Source: JABDJZ01 sp047619685 (lineage in GTDB: Bacteria > Bacteroidota > Rhodothermia > Rhodothermales > UBA10348). Taken from it: a stretch of 64,000 nt of DNA. The DNA is taken from assembly GCA_047619685.1 (NCBI GenBank), contig JBLHLC010000012.1, positions 1 through 64,000 of the forward strand, given 5' to 3'. The notes beneath the pieces are model-generated. The model was not told the origin of the DNA and did no database searches. It saw nothing but the letters and a program-made list of their open reading frames with translations. Of this stretch, positions 44,776 to 51,952 are shown one piece after another. The stretch's first letter is position 1. Each line of letters begins with the position of its first letter. A program made the translations under genes and the position numbers.

Positions 44776-45287
44776 TGTGTATTGCGGGTCCAGGTTACTT
44801 GGTCTCCGGCTACCAGGCCGTAGTTGTCTATGAAGCCGGCTGGGACTTCCAGGACCCAGAGGGCGGGGCCGGTGGAGGGGATGGTCTCCAGGGAGAGGGG
44901 CGGGGCGTATTTGACCGTGTTTACGATCACGGAGTCGGCCCCGATGAAGAAGAAGTCCAGGGACATGAGGGTGTTGGCCATGTAAAAGCCCTGCATGGAG
45001 GATTGCTCAAAGACGAAGAGCATGCCACTCTTGTCGGGGAGGGACTCGCGCTGCATAAGCCCACGGCTCCTGGAAGAATCGGTATCGGCGATCTCGATAT
45101 CGAGGGTGACTACGTCACGGCCCTCCTGGATGAGGGTCAGGCTGCCGCTGGCACGGAAGGGGATGCCCGTCTCGGCCGCGGTTGTGCCGGTTATGCGGCC
45201 GGGGTCGGGTTCGCCTGCTGACGGCGCGCAGCCGGCCACGAATGCAGCCAAAAATACGATGGCCGAGAAAAAAGCGTTGCTTCTCAT
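44772..45287 (-). CDS. DUF192 lipoprotein, copy 1
   Basis: A 171-residue lipoprotein (signal to VAGC, Cys about 20). The mature part is a DUF192 domain: LDIEIADTDSSRSRGLMQRE, GMLFVFEQSSMQGFYMANTL, and PALWVLEVPAGFIDNYGLV with the C-terminal glycine-rich loop. DUF192 proteins have no established role. It lies between a second DUF192 gene upstream and sufA downstream. Confidence 0.85.
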   Translation of the reverse strand: MRSNAFFSAIVFLAAFVAGCAPSAGEPDPGRITGTTAAETGIPFRASGSLTLIQEGRDVVTLDIEIADTDSSRSRGLMQRESLPDKSGMLFVFEQSSMQGFYMANTLMSLDFFFIGADSVIVNTVKYAPPLSLETIPSTGPALWVLEVPAGFIDNYGLVAGDQVTWTRNTQ

Positions 45288-45288
45288 C

Positions 45289-45774
45289 CTACTCGCTCCT
45301 TCTCCATCGGATTTCTGTCCCGGGGACTATGCCGAATCGCTCGGTAAACCCGGCCCGCACCTCCAGTATATGCTGGGCGGGGCCCTCCGAGTTGATCCTG
45401 TCGTCCGAGTATGGGGTGGTTCGGGCCACGATGTTCACCACGCGGTTCTCTGCGTCGATGAACATGATGTCCAGGGGAAGGGGAGTGCTCCGCATCCAGA
45501 AGCTCCTGGGCTCGACTGTGTCGTTGACGAACAGCATCCCGCCTCTCTCCGGGAGGCTTCTTCTGTCCATGAGTCCGCGCGCCTGAGACGAGTCGGTCTC
45601 TGCGAGCTCAATGGCGATACGGGTAATCACTGTCGAGTCCGCCCTGACAAAATCAAGGAGGCCATCGCCCCTGAACGTGATGTCCTGCGCCACGGTCGGG
45701 GGCTGCTCGCTGTTACATCCTGCCAGGAGCAGCAGCGTCAGGAAACTGCCAATCGTTGCACTACGGAATCGCAT
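45289..45774 (-). CDS. DUF192 lipoprotein, copy 2
   Basis: A 161-residue lipoprotein (signal to LLAGC, Cys about 20) with a DUF192 domain: IAIELAETDSSQARGLMDRR, GMLFVNDTVEPRSFWMRSTP, QHILEVRAGFTERFGI. It is clearly related to the neighbouring copy (ELAETDSSQARGLM versus EIADTDSSRSRGLM), so they are tandem paralogues from duplication. Its start lies inside the 3' end of hemW (37-bp overlap). Confidence 0.85.
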   Translation of the reverse strand: MRFRSATIGSFLTLLLLAGCNSEQPPTVAQDITFRGDGLLDFVRADSTVITRIAIELAETDSSQARGLMDRRSLPERGGMLFVNDTVEPRSFWMRSTPLPLDIMFIDAENRVVNIVARTTPYSDDRINSEGPAQHILEVRAGFTERFGIVPGTEIRWRRSE

Positions 45775-46886
45775 ACGGTGCGCCCTGTTCGGGTCAATCT
45801 GAGCTTTCGCCCGGTGATAGGTTCAATGTGGCCCGCCTGTTCCAACAAGGCAATCTGGTCCAGTTTTTCGTCCAGCAGGTCAACGCCGTATCGAGTTTCC
45901 AGGTTGTCCAGGTCTATGCCGTCGCTGGTTCGCAGCGCCAACATGATGTGCTCGTCGGCAAGCGTGTCCAGGGAAAGATGCTCTCGGAAGTCCAGGGGTA
46001 TCTGACGGCCGTCCAGAAAGCCCTCATACGCCTTCAGATTCCTAACGTTCGCCCATCTCTGGGCGGGCAGGCCGGTCCACCAGAAGGAGTGGGCCGCGGG
46101 GCCAAAGCCCAGGTAATTGGCGTGTTGCCAGTACGCCGAGTTGTGCCTGGATCGCTGGCCCGGTTTGCAAAAGCTGGATATTTCGTAGTGCTCGTACCCC
46201 CTGGACTCCAGATAATCCATCGTAAAGAGGTAGCGGTCCGACGTGTCATCGTCCTCGGCTGGCGTCACCAGTCCTCGCTTGACCTGGTTTGCCAGCACGG
46301 TGCCTGCCTCGACGGTCAGGGAGTAGGTCGAGATGTGGGGCACCTCCAGGGATACCGCGCGCTCCAGATTGGCGGCCCAGTACTCGCGAGGCTGATCGGG
46401 GAGGCCGAAAATAAGGTCAATAGAGAAATTCTGGAATCCGGCAGTCCTGGCCTCATCCACTACCTGCCGGGCCTGCAACTCGGAGTGGCTCCGGTTCATG
46501 AAGGCCAAGTCGTCCGCGTAGAACGACTGAATGCCGATGCTGAGCCTGTTTACTCCCATGGCCCGGATCGACCGGAGATAGGTGAGGGAGGCGTCGTCAG
46601 GGTTGAGCTCCAGCGTAATCTCCTCCAGCTCACTGGTATCAAAAGCGTCGTGGACGGCCTGCAGGATGGTCTCCAGATCCTGCGCCGCCAACCGGCTAGG
46701 CGTGCCGCCCCCGAAATACAGGGTCCTAACGGGCTCCTTCTTGCCGTACTCGAGGCCGTAGTGGCGGATCTCCTTGGTGAGGGCAGCCACAAATGGCGCG
46801 TGAGACCGAGCCGTCGTCACAAAATAGAAGTCGCAGTACACGCACCGTCGCTCACAAAACGGGACGTGTATATAGATGCCTGCCAA
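45738..46886 (-). CDS. hemW: Radical SAM haem chaperone HemW
   Basis: HemW is a radical SAM protein related to HemN that binds haem and delivers it to respiratory enzymes; it is not a coproporphyrinogen oxidase. The 382 residues have the radical SAM Cys motif at 11, 15 and 18 (PFCERRCVYCDF), then RTLYFGGGTPSRL, ELNPDDASLTYLRSI and RLSIGIQSFYADDLAF. Length fits HemW rather than HemN, which is nearer 450. Upstream of the DUF192 and suf genes in one direction. Confidence 0.93.
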   Translation of the reverse strand: MAGIYIHVPFCERRCVYCDFYFVTTARSHAPFVAALTKEIRHYGLEYGKKEPVRTLYFGGGTPSRLAAQDLETILQAVHDAFDTSELEEITLELNPDDASLTYLRSIRAMGVNRLSIGIQSFYADDLAFMNRSHSELQARQVVDEARTAGFQNFSIDLIFGLPDQPREYWAANLERAVSLEVPHISTYSLTVEAGTVLANQVKRGLVTPAEDDDTSDRYLFTMDYLESRGYEHYEISSFCKPGQRSRHNSAYWQHANYLGFGPAAHSFWWTGLPAQRWANVRNLKAYEGFLDGRQIPLDFREHLSLDTLADEHIMLALRTSDGIDLDNLETRYGVDLLDEKLDQIALLEQAGHIEPITGRKLRLTRTGRTVCDSVVQRLAVS

Positions 46887-46896
46887 GAGGGGCCTT

Positions 46897-47415
46897 CTAG
46901 AAGATGACGCCGATGCGGAACGGCACCATGAACGACACTTCCGTCTCTCCGACCAGCATGGCCGGATTGACTTCGTAGAAGAGGATGGTGTCCCGCAGGC
47001 TCTGCACCCACCCGATTCCGAAGTGTAGGGTCGGCCCGCTGTCGGCGTTGGACCGGTTCTTTACCGGGATTATGCCGCCGATTCCGCCAATGAAGTACGG
47101 TGTTCTGTCGCCCTTTCCGTTCAGGGTGACGATGACCGACGCCTGCGGATCGATGAGATAAGTGGCTTCGTCCCTACCCTCAAGAATAAACCCGGTCACA
47201 CCCGTGCCAAGCGCGAGCGATAGATCGGAGTTCATCGGCCAGGCGGCCCGGCCACGTATACCAACACCCAGTCCCTCCGTGGAACTCAGAACTCCGTTAA
47301 AAGCCACGCCCAGCTTAGGGCGGTTGTTCAGCGCCTGGCCCTGCGCCGAAGCGGGCGCGAAAAGGAAGGCGAGGACAAGAAGAAAAGAGGACGACGAAAG
47401 GCGGCACCGCGGCAT
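46897..47415 (-). CDS. Small exported beta-barrel-like protein
   Basis: 172 residues with a signal peptide (about 1-24, to SAQG) and alternating hydrophobic strands afterwards: KLGVAFNGVLSSTEGLGVGI, LSLALGTGVTGFILEG, YFIGGIGGIIPV, FMVPFRIGVIF with a C-terminal Phe. This looks like a small outer-membrane barrel of eight or so strands. No named family recognised. It is the first gene of the minus-strand run leading into hemW (10 bp gap). Confidence 0.65.
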   Translation of the reverse strand: MPRCRLSSSSFLLVLAFLFAPASAQGQALNNRPKLGVAFNGVLSSTEGLGVGIRGRAAWPMNSDLSLALGTGVTGFILEGRDEATYLIDPQASVIVTLNGKGDRTPYFIGGIGGIIPVKNRSNADSGPTLHFGIGWVQSLRDTILFYEVNPAMLVGETEVSFMVPFRIGVIF

Positions 47416-47522
47416 GGTTGACTGAAATTTGGTTTGAAGCAGGAGGGGGTGTTCGTAGCTTTCTCGGCGTCTGGTCGAGGCCGGGTTCCGTCGTCAAAAG
47501 ATAGTCATAGTGGTAGGTCGTG

Positions 47523-48248
47523 ATGCGATTTTGCGTCTGCATTAAGCAAGTTCCAGATATCTCCGCCTCGGTCCAGACAGGCCGAATGGTGCTAAACGCC
47601 TATGACGCGTCAGCGGTCGAAGAGGCGCTGGTACTCACGGGCGACAACGACGGAACGGTCGATCTGGTCCTGATTGGTCCGGATTCAGCGCGGGAGACCA
47701 TCCGCAAAGCCCTGGCCATGGGTGCTGACTCGGCAACCCATATCGTGCGCGAGGACGCTGCGCAACTGGACTCCCAGGCGATCTCGGAGATCCTGGCCGC
47801 GCATTTCGCCGATGCGGGCTACGATGTCATCGCTACTGGAAAGCAGTCCCAGGACTCGGACTCGGGTCTGGCGGGCTCGATGCTGGCGGAACGCCTTGGG
47901 ATCCCGTACGCCAGCAACGCGGTGGGGCTCGCAATTGACGGCACAGACCTGATTGTCACGCGCCAAGGTGACTCAGGACAGGAAGTCCTGGCGCTGCGGA
48001 CGCCGTGTCTGGTGACGTGCTCCAACGACATGAATGATCCCCGCATCCCGTCGCTAAAGGGAATAATGGGGGCCAAACGCAAGCCGCTGGACGAAAAAGA
48101 GAGTACCGGCGACACGTCGGCCACCCGCGTGGTGGGTCTGGAGCCCGTTCCGGTTCGCGAAGCAGGCCAGGCGTTTGAGGGTGAGGCCTCGGACCTGGCA
48201 AAAATACTGGTGGATAAACTGATCAACGAAGCCGGAGTCACGCTATGA
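47523..48248 (+). CDS. fixA: Electron transfer flavoprotein beta subunit (FixA)
   Basis: The beta subunit of an ETF; with FixB it takes electrons from NADH or dehydrogenases. From the ATG at 47523 it has 241 residues and begins MRFCVCIKQVPDISA, the family N-terminus; a GTG one codon upstream is also possible. TGKQSQDSDSGLAG, VTRQGDSGQEVLALRTPCLV and GIMGAKRKPL are typical beta-subunit motifs. First gene of the coupled fixABCX run. Confidence 0.93.
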   Translation: MRFCVCIKQVPDISASVQTGRMVLNAYDASAVEEALVLTGDNDGTVDLVLIGPDSARETIRKALAMGADSATHIVREDAAQLDSQAISEILAAHFADAGYDVIATGKQSQDSDSGLAGSMLAERLGIPYASNAVGLAIDGTDLIVTRQGDSGQEVLALRTPCLVTCSNDMNDPRIPSLKGIMGAKRKPLDEKESTGDTSATRVVGLEPVPVREAGQAFEGEASDLAKILVDKLINEAGVTL

Positions 48249-49225
48249 GCCGGATTCTAGTCTACGTCGCCACGGATGGCGGTCGCATTCGGCGCGCCTC
48301 ACTGGAGGTTCTCAGCCAGGCCCGTAAACAGGCAACCGCGCTCGGAATGACGGTGGATGCCCTGGTGGTTTCCGAGACTGCTGCCGCCCACGCCGTGGCC
48401 CTCGCGGCGTTTGGCCCGGACCGCGTGCTGACAATCGAACATCCTGTCTTTGCCGCGCATCGCAACCAGCCTCTTTTGTCTGCGCTGGCTGCCGGGATCG
48501 GGTTCTCCGATCCCCGCGCCGTCGTGATGGCGTCTACCGAGGCGGCCAAGGACATTCTGGGAGCACTGGCCATCCGAACCGGCAGCGCTGCCATTCCTGA
48601 CGTGGCATCCTTTGATTTGGGTACGACGTCCATCTGGACGCTCCGCCCGGTGATGGCGGCCAAACAATTGGCCCGAACGGAATCGGACGCGTCGCGGGTG
48701 ATTATATCTGTCAGGTCAGGATCGTACGAGGCCGCTGAACAGCCGGGGAGTCCCTCCACGGTAGCTGTGCCGTTCGAATACGACGACTCCAATCCGTCGG
48801 CTGTCCTCAGGGAGGTTCTGGCCACCGGGAGCGATATGGTGGATCTCAACGAGGCCCGGGTCGTCGTCGCCGGCGGTCGCGGGATCAAAGACGAAGCAGG
48901 GAAGGCGCTGATCCACGAGCTCGCCGGGCTGTTCGGCGGTGCCATAGGGGCTTCCCGGGCGGTGGTAGAATCCGGGCTTTTTCCGGCTACAACCCAGATT
49001 GGTCAGACGGGCAAGGTCGTTTCGCCTGAACTCTACTTCGCGGTGGGGATCTCTGGAGCCATCCAGCACGTGGCTGGCATGTCGAACAGCCGTGTCATCG
49101 TGGCCGTCAACAAAGACGCGGATGCCCCCATCTTCCAATACGCGACGTACGGGCTGGTCGGGGATCTCTACAAGATTCTCCCGGCGCTCATACATGAACT
49201 GCGGGCCGCCAAGGCCGGAGCCTGA
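48245..49225 (+). CDS. fixB: Electron transfer flavoprotein alpha subunit (FixB)
   Basis: Alpha subunit of the ETF, binding FAD. The 326 residues contain the N-terminal alpha/beta domain (MSRILVYVATDGGRI...) and the C-terminal FAD domain with RVVVAGGRGIKDEAG, IGQTGKVVSPELYFAVGISG and AIQHVAGMSNSRVIVAVNKD, PIFQYATYGLVGDL. It overlaps fixA by 4 bp and fixC by 1 bp. Confidence 0.95.
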   Translation: MSRILVYVATDGGRIRRASLEVLSQARKQATALGMTVDALVVSETAAAHAVALAAFGPDRVLTIEHPVFAAHRNQPLLSALAAGIGFSDPRAVVMASTEAAKDILGALAIRTGSAAIPDVASFDLGTTSIWTLRPVMAAKQLARTESDASRVIISVRSGSYEAAEQPGSPSTVAVPFEYDDSNPSAVLREVLATGSDMVDLNEARVVVAGGRGIKDEAGKALIHELAGLFGGAIGASRAVVESGLFPATTQIGQTGKVVSPELYFAVGISGAIQHVAGMSNSRVIVAVNKDADAPIFQYATYGLVGDLYKILPALIHELRAAKAGA

Positions 49226-50547
49226 TGGAGGATAAATTCGACTGTATTATCGTCGGCGGGGGAATTGCCGGGCTGAGCGCGGCAATGATGCTGGCGCGAG
49301 CGGGAAAGCGCTTCCTGTTGATCGAGCGCGGAGAATTCTGTGGCTCCAAGAATGTCTCGGGGGGCGTCCTGTGGGGGACCGATCTGGAGCGACTGGTCCC
49401 CGGGTATTGGGAGTCCGATGGCGGATTCGAGCGATTCGTGAACCACCGGCGACTGTCCTTCATGGACCCCGGCTCCTGTTTTTCGCTGGACTTCAAGTCC
49501 GATCACTTCGACCCGCCACCCTATCAAGGCGTGACCGTGCTCCGGGCGAAATTCGATGCCTGGCTGGCACTGCAGGTCGAAGCCGTAATTGAGGCGGGGC
49601 CGGCCGCCGATGAGTCTCTTCTGGCAACAGACATCCTGGTGGAGGAACTGCTTCAGGAGGAAGGCCGCGTTGTAGGAATTCGGGCCGGCGATGAGAAATT
49701 TTTCGCCGACACAGTCATTCTGGCCGAAGGGGTTAACAACCTGCTCACCCGTCAAATAGGGCTGGAAAAGGAGTATGTCCCGGCTGATTACGTGGCCGTA
49801 GGCGTGAAGGAGGTGATCCGGTTCGATCAGAAGGTCCTGGAAGACCGCTTCCAGCTACGCGGACGGAGCGGCCTCACCAACGAGTTTGTGGGGACGTGCT
49901 CAGAAGGTGTGGACGGCGGCGGTTTCCTCTACACCAACCAGGACTCGGTCTCTATCGGGCTTGTACTGGGGATGGCCGATCTGAGGGACAAGGGCCTCAA
50001 GCCGTACGACATTCTGAACACGTTCAAGGCACATCCGGCGGTGGCCGACATGCTGCAGGGCGGGGAAGTGGTGGAATACTCGGCCCACGTGGTATCCACA
50101 GGAGACGTGCGAGGCATGCCGAGCGAGGTCTACGCCGACGGCGTCATGGTGGCGGGCGAGGCAGCGCATTTGCTTCTGAACGCCGGAAAGGCCATCCAGG
50201 GGATGGATTTTGCGATGCGATCAGGAATGCTTGCGGCCGAAGCGGCGATTGCGGCATCGGAAGCAGGAGATTTCTCGTCCGCGCAGCTCAAGAACTACCG
50301 CCTTGCGCTAGACAACAGCTACGTCATGAAGGACATGGAGTCCTTTCAGGATGCCGTGCACCTGCTGCACAATCCCGTGATGATCGAGAAGGTGCCGGCT
50401 GTGCTTTGCGACTTCGGCAGGCAGTTCTTCACTGTTCGCAATGAGCCTACACCAAAGGCCGCCAAGATGATGCGGATGGCCATAAAGCGTCACGCATCCT
50501 ACTGGGAATTGATCAAATTGGGTGCGAAGGCGGCCCGCGCACTATGA
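49225..50547 (+). CDS. fixC: ETF:quinone oxidoreductase-like flavoprotein (FixC)
   Basis: A 440-residue FAD-dependent dehydrogenase of the FixC/GeranylGeranyl-reductase branch, moving electrons from FixAB to quinone. The N-terminal Rossmann motif CIIVGGGIAGLSAAMMLARA begins at about residue 6, then GEFCGSKNVSGGVLWG, and in the C-terminal half MVAGEAAHLLLNAGKAIQGM. It overlaps the next gene by 4 bp. Confidence 0.94.
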   Translation: MEDKFDCIIVGGGIAGLSAAMMLARAGKRFLLIERGEFCGSKNVSGGVLWGTDLERLVPGYWESDGGFERFVNHRRLSFMDPGSCFSLDFKSDHFDPPPYQGVTVLRAKFDAWLALQVEAVIEAGPAADESLLATDILVEELLQEEGRVVGIRAGDEKFFADTVILAEGVNNLLTRQIGLEKEYVPADYVAVGVKEVIRFDQKVLEDRFQLRGRSGLTNEFVGTCSEGVDGGGFLYTNQDSVSIGLVLGMADLRDKGLKPYDILNTFKAHPAVADMLQGGEVVEYSAHVVSTGDVRGMPSEVYADGVMVAGEAAHLLLNAGKAIQGMDFAMRSGMLAAEAAIAASEAGDFSSAQLKNYRLALDNSYVMKDMESFQDAVHLLHNPVMIEKVPAVLCDFGRQFFTVRNEPTPKAAKMMRMAIKRHASYWELIKLGAKAARAL

Positions 50548-50846
50548 AAGCACTCTCGATATCGGAACGACTCGGACTGGTGGCCTACCGCAACCAGGGC
50601 CGCTCAGCTGCCAAGCCGCACATTGAGGTAGACACCACCAAGTGCAACGGGGGGTGTCCTCATCAGTGTACCACGTACGTATGCCCCGCCAACTGTTATA
50701 CCAAGGACGAGGAAGGGCTTGTGCACTTCCAGTTTGAGGACTGCATCGAATGCGGGACGTGCCTCTTCGCGTGTGACCAGGGCGCGGTGACCTGGGCGTT
50801 TCCCGACCCGGAATCTGGCAGAGGAGTCAACTGGAATCTGGGGTAG
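50544..50846 (+). CDS. fixX: Ferredoxin-like FixX
   Basis: A 100-residue iron-sulfur protein that completes the FixABCX complex. It has nine Cys: C34, C38 and C42 in an N-terminal group, C47 and C51 around CPAN, and C67, C70, C73 and C77 in EDCIECGTCLFAC, the family 4Fe-4S site. The N-terminal group is richer than in E. coli FixX and may allow a second cluster, though this is my inference. Closely coupled to fixC. Confidence 0.93.
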   Translation: MKALSISERLGLVAYRNQGRSAAKPHIEVDTTKCNGGCPHQCTTYVCPANCYTKDEEGLVHFQFEDCIECGTCLFACDQGAVTWAFPDPESGRGVNWNLG

Positions 50847-50851
50847 GGTCC

Positions 50852-51613
50852 ATGCTGTTTCCCCTTTCCGACGACGACAGGCTGCTGTACAAAACCTCGT
50901 ACGTGACCACCGGGCTTCTGATAGCCAATGTGGTCATGTTCTTCGTTTTTCAGGCCATGGGTAGCAGCGCCTTCACGTATGGCTGGAGCGCCGTCCCGTT
51001 TGAGCTCACCACGGGCGTTGATCTGATCCGACCGGAGAACCTCTCTATTGGCGGCCAGATGGTTCAGATCCCTCACGCCCCCGGTCCAAGCCCGATATTC
51101 CTGACGGCCCTCAGTGCCATGTTCATGCATGGCGGCTTTGCCCACCTGGGTGGCAACCTCCTGTACCTCTGGATCTTCGGAGACAACGTGGAGCACAGGT
51201 TTGGGCATGGCACGTTCCTGGCGTTCTATCTGGTCGCCGGGCTGGCAGCGACGGCCGCTCAGGTGGCCATCAGTCCTTCCAGCGTCATCCCGACCCTGGG
51301 TGCATCGGGAGCCATATCGGGCGTCCTCGGCGCCTACCTGGTGCTGTTTCCTCGAAACAAGGTTAACGCGCTCTTTTTTATCTGGGTAATCTCGGTCCCT
51401 GCCATTGTCGCGATTGGTCTTTGGATAGGCTTCCAGTTGTTCTCTGGCTGGGGATCACTTGTTGGTCCGCAGGAAGGAGGGGGCGTCGCCTATGCGGCCC
51501 ATATCGGCGGATTCATAGCCGGCGCACTCATGGCGATTGTCATGCGTGCCGTGATCACGGAGGAAGGCCCGGAGAGGTACGGCCGGGCGACCACAACGCG
51601 CCGCCTCTGGTGA
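50852..51613 (+). CDS. Rhomboid-family intramembrane serine protease
   Basis: A 253-residue multi-pass membrane protease. The catalytic Ser is in GASGAISG (about 152) and the catalytic His in AHIGGFIAGA (about 216). HGGFAHLGGNLLYLWIFGDN (about 90-110) is the conserved loop. Size and motif order match bacterial rhomboids. It lies 5 bp after fixX and may be in the same transcript; it is convergent with the DksA-like gene with no spacer. Confidence 0.9.
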   Translation: MLFPLSDDDRLLYKTSYVTTGLLIANVVMFFVFQAMGSSAFTYGWSAVPFELTTGVDLIRPENLSIGGQMVQIPHAPGPSPIFLTALSAMFMHGGFAHLGGNLLYLWIFGDNVEHRFGHGTFLAFYLVAGLAATAAQVAISPSSVIPTLGASGAISGVLGAYLVLFPRNKVNALFFIWVISVPAIVAIGLWIGFQLFSGWGSLVGPQEGGGVAYAAHIGGFIAGALMAIVMRAVITEEGPERYGRATTTRRLW

Positions 51614-51952
51614 CTAGCGTGCTGCGGCGCAGGTGACGCACGTGCGAGACTCGGGCCTGAACTCCATCCTGCCAGCGGGAATTGCCTCGCCGCACCGAAC
51701 GCAGATGCCATAGGTGCCCGCGTCCAAGGCCGCGATGGCCTGCTCGATGCTTTGAAGTCGAGCCCGAATGCGTCTGCGGCCCGCTTCGCCCATTTGCTGA
51801 GCCTGAACCGCCTCCATGCGGGTCAGGCGGCCGATGGCGTTGTCAACGGTCACGGACGAGGCCGCGTCGTCTGGTCTGTCGACCTGACGACGCAACTCGT
51901 CAGCAAGCGCAATGAGTTCGCGTTTTCTGGAAGCTGGGTCCAGCTCCGGCAT
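51614..51952 (-). CDS. DksA/TraR-family zinc-finger protein
   Basis: A 112-residue protein with a helical coiled part and a C-terminal C4 zinc finger: Cys84 and Cys87 (CVRCGEA) and Cys105 and Cys108 (CVTC). DksA-type proteins act in the RNA polymerase secondary channel to tune transcription, with ppGpp. It is shorter than E. coli DksA and like the TraR/YbiI forms, so its exact role is uncertain. Its start directly abuts the clpC stop. Confidence 0.85.
   Translation of the reverse strand: MPELDPASRKRELIALADELRRQVDRPDDAASSVTVDNAIGRLTRMEAVQAQQMGEAGRRRIRARLQSIEQAIAALDAGTYGICVRCGEAIPAGRMEFRPESRTCVTCAAAR

Noticed and set aside
45756..46907. Plus-strand open frame of about 383 codons over hemW
   Set aside because: Antisense to hemW, no homologous motifs, no ribosome binding site.
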